Below are positions 26,832 through 36,432 of a stretch of 64,000 nt of DNA, in pieces. The DNA lies in assembly GCA_010672825.2 (NCBI GenBank), contig JAAHFU020000002.1, positions 446,001 to 510,000 on the forward strand. Reading direction: 5' to 3'. The position numbers were made by a program, and so were the translations under genes. This stretch comes from Leptolyngbya sp. SIO1E4. GTDB lineage: Bacteria > Cyanobacteriota > Cyanobacteriia > Phormidesmidales > Phormidesmidaceae. Every line of letters starts with the position of its first letter. Position 1 is the stretch's first letter. The notes under the pieces are model-generated. The model did not search any database, was not told where the DNA came from, and was given only the letters and a program-made list of their open reading frames with translations.

Positions 26832-26864
26832 GTTCTCGTTTCTAAAGCTACAGAGCAGCCCCCT
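26832..26864. repeat. Dispersed repeat, first copy
   Basis: This 33-bp stretch, starting GTTCTCGTTTCTAAAGC, recurs with four differences at 54077-54109, inside the MITE-like element between nifP and nifB. It is preceded by ATACCA (26826-26831), matching the terminus of that element. It sits in the 570-bp gap downstream of the mannose-1-phosphate guanylyltransferase gene; the gap also holds the acetyltransferase remnant. Confidence 0.7.
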
Positions 26865-26918
26865 ATATCGGTAGCAGTACGCATTTGTGTTAAGACAGTC
26901 CAGAGAACTCAACTGCTC

Positions 26919-27134
26919 TCAATCAAGCGTTTCATTCTGTCTTCTGCTTTTTGCTATAGAGCTGCACTGACACATGACAGGGTCGCCAGGTCGAGTGGCC
27001 GAATCTGTTAACCTTTCCCAATAAGAATTTAGTTGTGCCTGAGCGTCTTGCAGCCTTTCTCTAAAAGCGTTAGGAGAATCTGCCAACGCCCGTAAACGGA
27101 CTTCACGAAGCAAACCAGCTTCGCTAGGGCCTCA
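26919..27134 (-). pseudogene. GNAT acetyltransferase N-terminal remnant
   Basis: The frame reads PSEAGLLREVRLRALADSPN followed by AFRERL, the characteristic N-terminal block of a GNAT subfamily. It continues through SYWERLT and then diverges into unrelated sequence ending at 26919. The acetyl-CoA-binding loop is absent, and a stop lies directly upstream in frame. It is a truncated relic rather than a working gene. Confidence 0.65.
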
Positions 27135-27224
27135 TCTACAAATATGAATATTTAATGATTAACCTCTATGCACCCATGCACCCTGATGAGTTCAGGTGCG
27201 ATAGAGATGATCTTGCTGTGACGA

Positions 27225-28289
27225 TTAAAGCAAATGCTGGAACTGAGACTCAGCACCTAAGGCTTTGACCGCCTTTTTGATATCTTGTGTGCGGCTTTTA
27301 TGGACGACTAGGGTAGCCTTGCCATCCCGCACCACAACGACATCCTCTAAGCCAATGGTCACGATCACCTCGTCTTCATCAGACGTGTAGACAATGCTCC
27401 CCGTAGTATCGAGGCCAAGATGCTGAGCCATTTCGACATTGGGTTTTTCAGGCGATTTAAGCAACCGTTCGACGGCATTCCAATCACCGAGATCATCCCA
27501 CCCAAACGAAACCGGCATAACGCAGGCCTTGTCGGTTTTTTCCATAACGGCGTAGTCGATGCTGAGTTTGGTAAGACCAGGGTAGGCATCAATCCCTTTT
27601 GCTCGCAGGGGAGCCATGAGTTCTGAGGCATGGGTATCGAGTTCTTGCAGCATCGTTGCCGCAGGGAAGATAAACATACCGCTATTCCAGCTAAAGCGAC
27701 CGCTGGCAATGAAGGTTTCTGCAGTGGCCTGATCGGGTTTTTCAGTAAAGCGAGCCACCTGGTAGGCAGGCAGGCTCTCATAGGTGCCAACCGTGTCCCC
27801 CTGCTCGATATAGCCATACCCTGTCGCGGGGTAGGTGGGTGTAATGCCTAAAGTTGCGATCGCCCCTTTCGCCCCGGCCAAAGACGCAGCGGCTTCCAAG
27901 GTTGCTCGATAGGCCGCCTCATCAGCGATCCAGTGATCGGCGGGAAAAAAGCCTGCGATCGCAGAGTCTCCATGGCGCTTAGCAACTTCTAAAGTGGCCC
28001 AAGCCACAGCTGGGGCAGTATCTTTACCTTCTGGTTCAATCAATAAATTAGTTTCGGGCAGCTCGGGCAGTTGTGTCCTGATGCCTTCTGCCAAGTGCGA
28101 TGCCGTAATTACCCATAACGAATCCCAACCGCCCGCCAAAGGGAGCAGACGCTTGGCAGTTGCTTGCAATAGACTAAGGCCGCTTCCATCAAGGCAAAGA
28201 AATTGCTTGGGGTGACGCCGACGGCTAACGGGCCAAAAACGTTCGCCTTTTCCCCCTGCCAAGATAACGGGGATTACTGTCTGAGCCAT
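27225..28289 (-). CDS. Mannose-1-phosphate guanylyltransferase
   Basis: A 354-residue nucleotidyltransferase making GDP-mannose from mannose-1-phosphate and GTP, for exopolysaccharide or lipopolysaccharide precursors. The pyrophosphorylase signature GGKGERFWPVSRRRHPKQF lies at residues ~11-29. Others are FFPADHWI, RFTEKP and FSWNSGMFIF. It has no C-terminal isomerase cupin, so it is the short type. ATG 28289 is preferred; ATG 28304 adds five residues. It diverges from the LCP gene across a repeat-bearing intergenic region, consistent with a shared cell-surface theme. Confidence 0.92.
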   Translation of the reverse strand: MAQTVIPVILAGGKGERFWPVSRRRHPKQFLCLDGSGLSLLQATAKRLLPLAGGWDSLWVITASHLAEGIRTQLPELPETNLLIEPEGKDTAPAVAWATLEVAKRHGDSAIAGFFPADHWIADEAAYRATLEAAASLAGAKGAIATLGITPTYPATGYGYIEQGDTVGTYESLPAYQVARFTEKPDQATAETFIASGRFSWNSGMFIFPAATMLQELDTHASELMAPLRAKGIDAYPGLTKLSIDYAVMEKTDKACVMPVSFGWDDLGDWNAVERLLKSPEKPNVEMAQHLGLDTTGSIVYTSDEDEVIVTIGLEDVVVVRDGKATLVVHKSRTQDIKKAVKALGAESQFQHLL

Positions 28290-28294
28290 AAAGT

Positions 28295-28415
28295 GACACT
28301 CCAAATAATGTCCGCCTTAGCGTACCCATCGCACTCAAGAAGCGAGATATAAATAAGGACACTCCGTTGAATGTCAGCCCTAGCGTACCCATTCCGCGAA
28401 AGAAGCAGGATATAA
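28295..28415. repeat. 63-bp imperfect tandem repeat between divergent genes
   Basis: Two units begin with GACACTCC at 28295 and 28358. Both contain TAGCGTACCCAT and end GGATATAA/GAGATATAA. The period is 63 bp, with substitutions and small gaps. It lies directly upstream of the leftward nucleotidyltransferase start and upstream of the LCP gene, in the place where both promoters must be. Confidence 0.75.
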
Positions 28416-28547
28416 TCGCCGTAATATTTAGTTTACAAATCTTTGAAACTGCCTCTAAAGTTAACTTCTGTTAAGCTTTTGTCTGGGCTGACCTAAGACA
28501 GGGTGAAGAGTACTTTTGGGCATGCTTAATCTGTGTTGTGAGGATCT

Positions 28548-29951
28548 ATGGCGCCGCCGTCTTTGGAAGTTCCCCCCCATCAATCTGAACCCGGACCCCA
28601 TGAGCAGGCGGTGTCTGCCTCTGAAACACTCCATAACCCCCCGCTGCAGAACACCCCTGGCAAGCGGCTGTATCGTTGGGGAAAGCGCTTGGGGTGGGCT
28701 TTGACCTTTAGCGGTGTGGCGATCGCCTCTGCGGTAGGGGGTGCGTTGCTTGCAACCTCAATCCCACTACCAGATTGGGTTTCTCACAAGGCTCCCGAGC
28801 CTCTAAATTTGGTCGATCTTTGGCAAGCGGGTTTTAGATATCAGGTCACTCGCCCAGTCAACATTTTATTGATGGGGGTTGATTTGTCTGACCCCGGAGA
28901 ATCTGACGCAGACACCCTGCTTTCTGGACGGGCAGATACGATTTTGCTGACCCGGGTAAATCCAGATACCGGCACGGTGGATTTACTTTCAATTCCCCGA
29001 GATACCCAGGTCGATATCCCTGGCGAGGGCGTCGACAAGATTAACTACGCCAACATCGCTGGGGGGCCAGAGCTGGTTTCTGAAGCCATTCAGGCTAACT
29101 TGGGGCCAGCCCCCATCGATCGCTACGTGCGCGTCAGTACAGGAGCCTTGAGAGAACTGGTTGATCTCCTAGGCGGCGTTGAAATCAATGTCCCCCATCG
29201 CATGGTCTACCAGGATCAAACTCAAGATTTAAATATTGATTTAGAGCCTGGCTGGCAGACCCTGAATGGAGATCAAGCCGAGCAGTTTGCTCGATTTCGA
29301 GCTGATGGCAATGGTGACATTGGCCGGGTGCAGCGCCAACAGATGCTCTTAAAGGCGCTACGAGAACGATTGACCCATCCCACCGTGATTCCTCGGCTGC
29401 CTCAGGTCATGAGGGTGATGCTGCGATACGTTGACACCAACCTCACCATAGAAGAGGTGCTGGCCCTCGTGAACTTCACCATGGAGATTGAACCCGACGC
29501 TCTGCGGATGGTGATGTTGCCAGGGCGCTTCAGCACCCCAACTGAATATGTCGCCAGCTACTGGATCTTAGATCCAACTGCCACCCAGCAGGTGATGAAT
29601 AATTTCTTCCAACTCGACGAGGTTGCACTCCTCTCGAACTCAGAGGATCAAGCCGTCACCAGTCTGCCGATCGCAATTCAGAATGCCTCAGGAGAAGAGC
29701 TCGTTGCCCGTGATGTGGCAGCTTATCTTCGCCAAGAAGGGTTTCACAATGTCTATGTCGTGCAAAATTGGCCGAGTCAGCTACAGCGAACCCAGGTTAT
29801 TGCCCAGCGCGGCGACATCGAAAGCGCCCATGTCATGACGTCCCTGCTCGGGGTCGGACGCGTCGTTTCAGACTCTACCGGGGATTTGCAGTCCGAGTTG
29901 ACGATCCGGATTGGACGTGACTGGACATTGTTAGAGCCGATCGTGCACTAG
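28548..29951 (+). CDS. LCP-family (LytR-CpsA-Psr) protein with LytR_C domain
   Basis: A 467-residue protein: cytoplasmic tail of ~60 residues, one membrane segment (~62-82), an LCP catalytic domain (~100-260) and a C-terminal LytR_C domain (~365-460). LCP hallmarks are NILLMGVD, RADTILLTRVNP, LLSIPRDTQVDIPG (Arg/Asp binding the pyrophosphate), DKINYANIAGG, LVDLLGGVEI, LNGDQAEQFARFR and GDIGRVQRQQ. LCP enzymes transfer lipid-linked glycans to cell-wall peptidoglycan or protein. The start ATG 28548 gives the usual topology. Its divergent neighbour makes GDP-mannose, which agrees with surface glycan work. Confidence 0.92.
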   Translation: MAPPSLEVPPHQSEPGPHEQAVSASETLHNPPLQNTPGKRLYRWGKRLGWALTFSGVAIASAVGGALLATSIPLPDWVSHKAPEPLNLVDLWQAGFRYQVTRPVNILLMGVDLSDPGESDADTLLSGRADTILLTRVNPDTGTVDLLSIPRDTQVDIPGEGVDKINYANIAGGPELVSEAIQANLGPAPIDRYVRVSTGALRELVDLLGGVEINVPHRMVYQDQTQDLNIDLEPGWQTLNGDQAEQFARFRADGNGDIGRVQRQQMLLKALRERLTHPTVIPRLPQVMRVMLRYVDTNLTIEEVLALVNFTMEIEPDALRMVMLPGRFSTPTEYVASYWILDPTATQQVMNNFFQLDEVALLSNSEDQAVTSLPIAIQNASGEELVARDVAAYLRQEGFHNVYVVQNWPSQLQRTQVIAQRGDIESAHVMTSLLGVGRVVSDSTGDLQSELTIRIGRDWTLLEPIVH

Positions 29952-30089
29952 TGCAGCGTCAAAGCTAAGAATTGGGATCGCCGATCCTGAAAACTGCTCG
30001 TATACAAAGCTTCTAGAAAGTGTCAATCCCAAAATTTAGTCTTGACAGACCACTAGGCTTAGTCCTGCGATCGCGTTTCTAGACCCGGT

Positions 30090-30779
30090 TTAGACTAATG
30101 ACTGAAAGGCAGACCACGCGGTCACGTCTTCTAGCAAGGCACGGTAGCCCAACACGTTGGGATGTAAACCATCGGTAGAAATGCGCGATCGCCACCAAGC
30201 GTCGCCTCTTTCTAACCACAAATCAAAGATATCTAAGTAAGGAATCTGCCGTTGCTGGCAGGCCTGCAAAGTCGCTTCCTTATACCGCAGTTGGTCAGAG
30301 TGGGCGTAGTACAGAATTTCAGCAAAGGGCAGACGCTCCCCTAAAACAGGCGTCATGCCGACAAATAAAACTGGGCACAGCGTCAGCGCTTCATCCAACA
30401 ACTCCCCCATTTGCGCTTCGAAGCTCTCCAAGGGGGTGTAGGGCCTTCCTGTCGGCTTCCCTACCCGCGCAGAATCATTAATGCCCACAGACAAAATCAC
30501 CAAGTCGGGGACTTGATTGCGAAACTCGCCCCGGGTCCGAAACTCTTGGGCTAAGCGATGGTTAACCCGCTGAACCCCATCGCCGCGTACGCCTAAGTTA
30601 TACACTGCGTGACCAGGCGATTCAGGCTGTAGCCAGCGACGTCTCAGGCGCTCTACCCAGCCGCCCCCTTCTGGATCCCCATAGCCGTAAACCAGGCTAT
30701 CCCCAACAGCAACGATACGCTTCTCGCGTCGCTGCTTAGGAGTAACAGGCGATCGCATAGCTGGAAAAACCGCAACCAT
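30090..30779 (-). CDS. SGNH/GDSL-family hydrolase
   Basis: A 229-residue SGNH hydrolase. Block I is VAVGDSLVYGYGD (nucleophile Ser ~27), the Gly block is LGVRGDGV, the Asn block is LSVGINDSA and the C-terminal block STDGLHPN carries the Asp and His. It is probably an esterase or lipase acting on a small acylated substrate. No signal peptide is apparent, so it is likely cytoplasmic. ATG 30779 is used; ATG 30758 is possible. Confidence 0.88.
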   Translation of the reverse strand: MVAVFPAMRSPVTPKQRREKRIVAVGDSLVYGYGDPEGGGWVERLRRRWLQPESPGHAVYNLGVRGDGVQRVNHRLAQEFRTRGEFRNQVPDLVILSVGINDSARVGKPTGRPYTPLESFEAQMGELLDEALTLCPVLFVGMTPVLGERLPFAEILYYAHSDQLRYKEATLQACQQRQIPYLDIFDLWLERGDAWWRSRISTDGLHPNVLGYRALLEDVTAWSAFQSLV

Positions 30780-31402
30780 GGCACGTTTAGCTCACTGACA
30801 TTAGCGACGGACAGTAACGTTCTTACACTGCCCTTTTGGGAATTTATCATTCTAAAGATACGTTTTCAATTGTTTACGCGCCACCTAGATGCTGACTTTA
30901 CACAATCAGGCCTACTGTGAAGCTATTCAGGGCGCCCCTTCAAAGGAGAAAATTCAACGACTTAACCGCTTTAGCCTTGGCCTTCAGCCTTCCCCTTTAC
31001 CCCCAGAGCCCTAGGACTGATTCATTCAACAGCGGAGAATTACGCTCAATATCTGCTGAGGCGACTAACCTCTGCCAAACTTTCTATGACTCAACCAATC
31101 GTCAGCTGGAACCAACCGTTCCATCCACCTCACGGCCTCCTTCTTTCCGCGAGGTCCAGGACGGCGAACCTGGTTGACGGGGTCTGGGGGTAGCGAAATA
31201 CCCCCAGTCAACCTCACAACGCGTCACCAGAATCGCCGTCTTACCGCCCTGACCGAAGCCGTTATCTATCTCTCTAAGCGGTGCCAATACAATTTTATTT
31301 TGCTAGAGAATCATCTCCATCCCAGTGCCCCTAACATGAATCTGCATAGGGAGAACAGGGTGCTTGCTATAATTAGGGCTTAAATCTTTAGGCAGAGGCT
31401 AC
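30780..31402. other. Intergenic region upstream of rpoZ
   Basis: A 623-bp stretch. Frames at 30917-31177 (+) and 31102-31287 (-) are uncharacteristic and overlapping, and were not accepted as genes. The only supported element is the rpoZ promoter at its right end. Confidence 0.5.
31366..31373 (+). promoter_or_regulatory. Probable rpoZ -10 element
   Basis: A perfect TATAAT (31368-31373) is preceded by TTGC, 30 bases before the rpoZ ATG. No good -35 box was seen 17 bases upstream. Confidence 0.5.
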
Positions 31403-31633
31403 ATGCTGAGAAACTCGTCTCCCTTTGAAAGCCAACAAATCATGCGCCGGACAGAAGATCTGATTAGTGCGGCTTCAAATCGGTACCGGATTACAGTGCA
31501 GGTTGCCAACCGAGCTCAGCGTCGCCGTTTTGAGGAGTTTGAGGCTGTTGACGATCATCGGATGAAGCCAGTCCTACGCGCCATCATCGAAATGTCAGAC
31601 GAACTGACGCAACCTGAGATTATCGGCGAGTAG
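31403..31633 (+). CDS. rpoZ: RNA polymerase omega subunit
   Basis: A 76-residue omega subunit, which helps assemble and stabilise RNA polymerase. The cyanobacterial form is evident: [54 protein letters not shown]. It is followed after six bases by a DUF1818 gene, a pairing known in cyanobacteria. Confidence 0.93.
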   Translation: MLRNSSPFESQQIMRRTEDLISAASNRYRITVQVANRAQRRRFEEFEAVDDHRMKPVLRAIIEMSDELTQPEIIGE

Positions 31634-31639
31634 TCCTCC

Positions 31640-32002
31640 ATGGAGGGGCATCTCAAAGAAGGTCAGGGGTGGCGTCTGGGTTGGAACCCAGACGCCACTG
31701 ACTTTAAAGGGTTAGTTGGGGGCGATCGCTGGGCAGTCGAGATGACCGCCGCAGAATTTGCAGACTTTTGTCGGCTTTCCTTGCAGTTAGCCAATACGCT
31801 ACAAGCGCTTTCCGCAGAACTCATGGATGAAGAACGCCTGGTTTGTGAGCAAGAAACCGATCGCATTTGGGTAGAAGTAGAAGGCTACCCCCACCAATAC
31901 AGCCTGCGATTTATTTTGCTCACCGGGCGCAATGCAGAAGGTGGTTGGCCCGCTGCTGTAACGCCTGAATTAGTCAAGGGGATTTCCTTACATCCCATCT
32001 GA
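31640..32002 (+). CDS. DUF1818-family protein
   Basis: A 120-residue protein starting MEGHLKEGQGWRLGWNPDA. The opening 'eG.GWRLGW' and the 'W.vElt..E...F..L..qL' helix fit the DUF1818 family of cyanobacteria, whose function is unknown. It is probably cotranscribed with rpoZ and ends at a strong bidirectional terminator. Confidence 0.88.
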   Translation: MEGHLKEGQGWRLGWNPDATDFKGLVGGDRWAVEMTAAEFADFCRLSLQLANTLQALSAELMDEERLVCEQETDRIWVEVEGYPHQYSLRFILLTGRNAEGGWPAAVTPELVKGISLHPI

Positions 32003-32051
32003 AACCCTTGACTGAGATGCGGCAGCGATCGCAGATTCCATCCAGACAAAA

Positions 32052-32079
32052 AAGCGAGAACGCCTAGGCGCTCTCGCTT
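32052..32079. terminator. Bidirectional terminator
   Basis: AAGCGAGA (32052-32059) pairs with TCTCGCTT (32072-32079), and the inner CGCC with GGCG, with one mismatch between them. An A-tract precedes it. It sits between the rightward DUF1818 gene and the leftward PEP-CTERM gene and can serve both. Confidence 0.8.
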
Positions 32080-32113
32080 CAAACGTTGCTAGACAGGAGA
32101 CACGACCATGTAC

Positions 32114-32749
32114 CTAAGCAGCTTGCCGCTTCCGAGCAACACCAGCCCCCACAGCCCCGACAGCCAGGAGACCCAGCAAGGAAGCCGGTTCTGGAACCGG
32201 TTGCGACTCAGAAACAAGCGTTACGTTGGCGTAGACAGTCCCTTTCTTGACCTTACCTGTTTTTTTGTTGCGCAAACCGAATTTGGTGTCTTCAAGATCA
32301 ATGGTGAAGAGGCCACCGTTTTCAAATTGCACTTCAATCGGGTCAAAGAATCTGACAACTCCGTTCTGTGGGAAGAAACGCCCCCGAGTAAACCCATTCA
32401 CGGTGGCAGAAACATCAGGTGCAGCAAAGTCAAAGTTGACTTCGATGTCACGGCGACGCACATCATCTAGGGGGCCAAAGAACCCAGCCGTCAAATTCAC
32501 GAACGTTTCATCTGACCAGATTTTAAAGAGGGGAAACCGACGGGTTTCCCCCTCTTCAAGAACACCACTGATGGGCAGGTTCCTGACCTTAGTCGAAATA
32601 TCTAGACCCAGGAACCCATCTGGCCCTTCATCGAAAGCATCAACGGTGACGTCATCTAGTTGGAAGAAGGTAGAAGCTTGAGCCTCGCTACCGAACACCG
32701 CCAGACTTGTTACGGTTGCGGCTAGCACTGCTGCGAACTTGGCTTGCAT
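32114..32749 (-). CDS. PEP-CTERM anchored secreted protein
   Basis: A 211-residue exported protein. A Sec signal (MQAKFAAVLAATVTSLAVFGSEAQA) is followed by a beta-rich domain. The C-terminal sorting signal is VPEPASLLGLLAVGAVGAG and then ARKRQ, the canonical PEP-CTERM motif, hydrophobic helix and basic tail recognised by an exosortase. In cyanobacteria such proteins are linked to exopolysaccharide. The body is not otherwise recognised. ATG follows AGGAGG (SD, 32757-32762 read leftward). Confidence 0.92.
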   Translation of the reverse strand: MQAKFAAVLAATVTSLAVFGSEAQASTFFQLDDVTVDAFDEGPDGFLGLDISTKVRNLPISGVLEEGETRRFPLFKIWSDETFVNLTAGFFGPLDDVRRRDIEVNFDFAAPDVSATVNGFTRGRFFPQNGVVRFFDPIEVQFENGGLFTIDLEDTKFGLRNKKTGKVKKGTVYANVTLVSESQPVPEPASLLGLLAVGAVGAGVARKRQAA

Positions 32750-33249
32750 ATTTATCCTCCTTTAATTTACGCAAGAGCTGAGTTGATCCAGTATTCAAAG
32801 TGTTTAGTTTGCGATCGCAAACAACAAAAATAAGTAGATTCCCTTAAGCCTGAAGTCAAATAAAGCACAAACAAAAGGCTCTCGTTATCTACCGAGGTTG
32901 GCGCATCGAACCAAATCTCAGCACTCCAGGGATATTCGCGGCCTGTTCATGTCTCTATGGATACAATCTATCAATCAGCGAACCTACGTAGGTGAAGTTA
33001 CTTTGAATACTTTCCCTTAGACGTGAGTTTCCGATGAAAGATTTCTGTGCGACTCAAAATAGTTGATGGGGGATGGCGGCGGGAAAGCGTTGCGAGCACA
33101 AGGTTTCTGGCAATAATCAACCCCGAAATTGGGGCAATTGAGCAAAGAAACCTGGCGTCTGTCCCGCTGCTTTGGTGGACACTGCCAGTCGGAGCGACCC
33201 AGCATTCTTGGGTTTTTAAATTGTGGAGAAGGCAGACACGTATAAAAGG
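32750..33249. other. Intergenic region between the PEP-CTERM and L,D-transpeptidase genes
   Basis: A 500-bp gap holding the promoter of the leftward PEP-CTERM gene and the 3' flank of the leftward transpeptidase gene. Frames here are short and without recognisable content. No repeat was seen. Confidence 0.45.
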
Positions 33250-33822
33250 TCAGTCTGGTCGGACAGTAATGGGGGTGCCGATCGCCAGTTGGTTGAACAG
33301 TTCTTGAATCTCGGTATCGCGCATACGGACACACCCGTGAGACACCGCTTGCCCCACCAATTCTTCCTGGTTCGTACCATGAATACCGATGTGGTAGCCC
33401 GAGTCATAGGCAAACCCAATCCACCGTGAGCCTAGCGGGTTATCGGGGCCGGATTCTACCGCTTCCCCCGTAATGGGATGCTGCCAAACGGGGTCGTGCC
33501 GCATGTCTAAAATGGCAAAATGGCCGACGGGGGTTTCCCAATCATCTTGTCCGACCGCAATGTCGTAGCGTTTAACCAACTCATCCGCCTCATACAGCTC
33601 TAGCTGACGAGATTTTAGATGAATCACGATTCGGGTCTGGCGCACCATCGCCGAGAGGGGAGATTGCTCTAAAACAGATTCCAAGCGGCTGATTCGAGAA
33701 GGCTGCAAGGGAATCGTGGAAAAGTTGGATCGCAACGCCCGCCACTCCGCTGCAACGAGAAACCCCGCAGCCACATAACAGAGCAGCATGATACATCGAC
33801 GAATGGGTGGATCAGTCAGCAT
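33250..33822 (-). CDS. L,D-transpeptidase (YkuD family)
   Basis: A 190-residue protein with an N-terminal membrane segment and a YkuD domain. It reads IVIHLKSRQLELYEADELVKRYDIAVGQDDWETPVGHFAI, then the catalytic block GIHGTNQEELVGQAVSHGCVRM (H-x..-S-H-G-C-V-R-M, nucleophile Cys). Such enzymes cross-link peptidoglycan or attach proteins to it in the periplasm. The ATG at 33822 lies close to the start of the divergent GNAT gene. Confidence 0.93.
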   Translation of the reverse strand: MLTDPPIRRCIMLLCYVAAGFLVAAEWRALRSNFSTIPLQPSRISRLESVLEQSPLSAMVRQTRIVIHLKSRQLELYEADELVKRYDIAVGQDDWETPVGHFAILDMRHDPVWQHPITGEAVESGPDNPLGSRWIGFAYDSGYHIGIHGTNQEELVGQAVSHGCVRMRDTEIQELFNQLAIGTPITVRPD

Positions 33823-33911
33823 CGTCTGATCAGATCAACATGTTTAGAATAACCTTGATTTCTGCTCAGTTACGATGCCTGCAGGCAACAGATGCGTTTG
33901 GGCAGGGCGAT

Positions 33912-34355
33912 ATGAGATGGGATCGGGGAAACTTTACCGTCACCGATTGTCGTGAAGATTTAGACGATGAGCTGATTTATACATTTTTAAGCACGCGCTC
34001 GTACTGGGCCAAAGGGAGACCCAAAGACGTCGTGGTTAAGTCTCTCGATCATTCCCTATGTTTTGGCCTGTTTCAAAATGAAGACCAGGTGGGGTTTGGT
34101 CGGGTGGTGACTGATCGGGCCACCTTTGGATACCTGGCAGATGTTTTCATCCTGGAGGGCTATCGGGGACAAGGGTTGGGGACGTGGTTGGTTGAGTGTA
34201 TGCTGAGCCATCCAGAACTCACAGGCTTGAGACGCTGGATGTTGGCAACGGCAGATGCCCATCAGCTGTATCGCCAGCAGGGGTTCGCCCCATTAGGGAA
34301 ACCTGAGATGCTGATGGAAAGGCTCACGCCTGAGGTTTACCAGCGCCAGGGGTAA
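33912..34355 (+). CDS. GNAT-family N-acetyltransferase
   Basis: About 147 residues from ATG 33912 (MRWDRGNFTVTDCREDLD...). The family pattern 'i..FLs.rSYWA.G.P...v..Sl..SLCFGLF' and 'GFGRVVTDRATFGYLADVFILEGYRGQGLG' identifies a common bacterial GNAT branch. The acetyl-CoA loop is YRGQGLGTWLV. The frame is open upstream to 33807, overlapping the divergent gene; ATG 33840 is a possible longer start. Substrate unknown. Confidence 0.88.
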   Translation: MRWDRGNFTVTDCREDLDDELIYTFLSTRSYWAKGRPKDVVVKSLDHSLCFGLFQNEDQVGFGRVVTDRATFGYLADVFILEGYRGQGLGTWLVECMLSHPELTGLRRWMLATADAHQLYRQQGFAPLGKPEMLMERLTPEVYQRQG

Positions 34356-34429
34356 ATTCCGCATTCTCCTCAAAATTCCTAAGCCCACCCGCTAGGATGA
34401 ATTATGTACGTACAGGTTGAATAAGTATC

Positions 34430-35311
34430 GTGGCTGTCAAACCAGGTTGGCTTAGGGTAAAAGCGCCCCAATGGGAACGGGTCGGCAATGTCAAATCGCT
34501 ACTCCGTGACCTTGACCTCAACACCGTCTGTGAAGAAGCCTCTTGCCCCAATATTGGCGAATGCTTCAATGCTGGAACCGCCACCTTCCTAATTATGGGG
34601 CCTGCTTGTACCCGTGCCTGCCCCTACTGCGATATCGACTTTGAGAAAAAGCCCAAAGCCTTAGACCCCACTGAACCCTTGCGGTTAGCAGAAGCCGTCA
34701 GGCGCATGGGGTTAAACCATGTCGTGATTACGGCCGTGAATCGGGATGATCTGCCCGATGGTGGGGCCTCTCAGTTTGCCCGCTGCATTGAAGAAGTCCG
34801 TAACGTCTCTCCGCGGACCACTATTGAAGTGCTCATCCCAGATCTGTGCGGTAACTGGGATGCTTTGGCCGATATCTTGCAGGCTCGCCCTGACGTGCTA
34901 AACCACAACACTGAAACAGTCTCTCGTCTTTACAAACGGGTACGCCCCCAAGCCAGCTACCTCCAATCGCTGGAACTGCTGCGCCGTACCCGTGAGCTGG
35001 CCCCCTGGACTTATACCAAATCAGGCATCATGGTGGGTCTGGGTGAAACGGATGAGGAAGTGCACCAGGTGATGGCCGACCTGCGGGCGGTAGATTGCGA
35101 CATCTTGACCATTGGTCAATATTTGCAGCCCGGGCCAAAGCACTTGCCGGTGCAGGCATTTGTCACCCCAGAGCAGTTCGATGCCTGGCGTATTGCGGGG
35201 GAAGCACTGGGGTTCCTACAAGTGGTATCTTCACCCCTGACTCGCAGCTCTTACCACGCTGAGCAGGTGCAAGTTTTGATGCAGCAATATCCTCGAACGG
35301 TTCCTACCTAA
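34430..35311 (+). CDS. lipA: Lipoyl synthase
   Basis: A 293-residue radical-SAM enzyme that inserts sulfur into octanoyl groups on lipoyl domains of 2-oxoacid dehydrogenases and glycine cleavage protein. The auxiliary cluster motif is [12 protein letters not shown] (~35-46) and the radical SAM motif is [11 protein letters not shown] (~61-71). The C-terminal RSSYHAEQ provides the conserved R-S-S-Y. The start is GTG 34430. Its last eight bases overlap the convergent potassium channel gene. Confidence 0.96.
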   Translation: MAVKPGWLRVKAPQWERVGNVKSLLRDLDLNTVCEEASCPNIGECFNAGTATFLIMGPACTRACPYCDIDFEKKPKALDPTEPLRLAEAVRRMGLNHVVITAVNRDDLPDGGASQFARCIEEVRNVSPRTTIEVLIPDLCGNWDALADILQARPDVLNHNTETVSRLYKRVRPQASYLQSLELLRRTRELAPWTYTKSGIMVGLGETDEEVHQVMADLRAVDCDILTIGQYLQPGPKHLPVQAFVTPEQFDAWRIAGEALGFLQVVSSPLTRSSYHAEQVQVLMQQYPRTVPT

Positions 35312-36218
35312 CCCCGTGGACATTGTCAGCAGCGATGGGGTACGCCTTATCAAAGTTGTTGAAATTGAGCGCACGTTTACCATCCCGGGTCCACCCCAAG
35401 ACATCTTCAAAGTGGTAGTTCCAGAGAATTTCATCTGGAACGAATGAATGGCGGGCGTGAATGGTCTGGGATAAGTTCTCATCCAGCCCGGTGATAATGA
35501 CAATGATTTCAGCATGGTCGCGACGGAGAGAGTCTGGCGTTTCTCCGTAGAGGGGGCTGTTTTCATCAATGGGGTGCATGGCTGTCCACGTCAGGGCAAA
35601 CAGGGGAGTATGGGAGCGAATAAGCTCTAAGTCATAAAAGCGGCGGAACCAATCACCTTCTTTGGTCAATTCGTCGCGGACAAGGGTGACCCATAATTGC
35701 GCTTCCAAAATCCGGTTGCGTCGCTTGTTGGCGGTGCGAAACATTAAACAAGGGAGGCCGTTGAAGGGGGCAATGGTGGCATAGTGGCTAAAGAGAATTC
35801 GGGCCGTGGGAACTGAAAAGCGGGCAAAAATCATCCCAGTGGCCATGGCAATAAATAACAGCCCCACAAAGGATTCAATCACGACCAGCCAGTTGGCATA
35901 GTCGGTTTGGGGGTACATGGCCCCATAGCCAATGGAGGCCATCGTCTGCACACTAAAGAAGAAGGCATCGAGTAAGGAATCGGGGTCGGCATTGGCGATC
36001 GCATCGTCCCCTAACCAATAGGCCACAGCAAAGATGCCGTTGATCAAGAGGTAGGCCACGAGAAGTAACGCGACAAAGCCTTTCCAGGAAATGGTGAGCA
36101 ATAGGTGATAAAGGTCGCGCCAAGGAGAGTGTGGATCCCCCAACCGAACAATTTCGGGGAATTCTCCATCCCGATTGACAATGCGTTGGGGTGAAGGACG
36201 GGAGTCCTGGGAAATCAT
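35304..36218 (-). CDS. Inward-rectifier-type potassium channel (KirBac)
   Basis: A 304-residue Kir channel. It has an amphipathic slide helix ([11 protein letters not shown]), M1 (~45-68), pore helix and selectivity filter [12 protein letters not shown] (~92-103), M2 (~110-135) and a cytoplasmic immunoglobulin-like IRK domain to the end. The filter GYG is intact. It is a tetramer in the inner membrane. The stop overlaps that of lipA in convergent orientation. Confidence 0.93.
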   Translation of the reverse strand: MISQDSRPSPQRIVNRDGEFPEIVRLGDPHSPWRDLYHLLLTISWKGFVALLLVAYLLINGIFAVAYWLGDDAIANADPDSLLDAFFFSVQTMASIGYGAMYPQTDYANWLVVIESFVGLLFIAMATGMIFARFSVPTARILFSHYATIAPFNGLPCLMFRTANKRRNRILEAQLWVTLVRDELTKEGDWFRRFYDLELIRSHTPLFALTWTAMHPIDENSPLYGETPDSLRRDHAEIIVIITGLDENLSQTIHARHSFVPDEILWNYHFEDVLGWTRDGKRALNFNNFDKAYPIAADNVHGVR

Positions 36219-36432
36219 GCGCCTCTCCTAATCACGATACTTCTGGCCGCTTGGCTACGGCAGTTACTGTCGGGAACTTTCCTTAGAACAAGTCCGGCGC
36301 TGCTCAGAGCACAGCGTCGGACTCAGCCAATAGTATGGAATTATCTCTGTCTGGAGTTATCCCAGAACAAGACGTCGGAACCCAATTTAGGTGCCTGCGT
36401 ATCTCAAGTGTACAAACTGTTTTTGAGACTTG

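Noticed and set aside
30917-31177. 86-residue frame upstream of rpoZ
   Set aside because: Composition and lack of recognisable motifs do not look protein-coding, and it overlaps other random frames.
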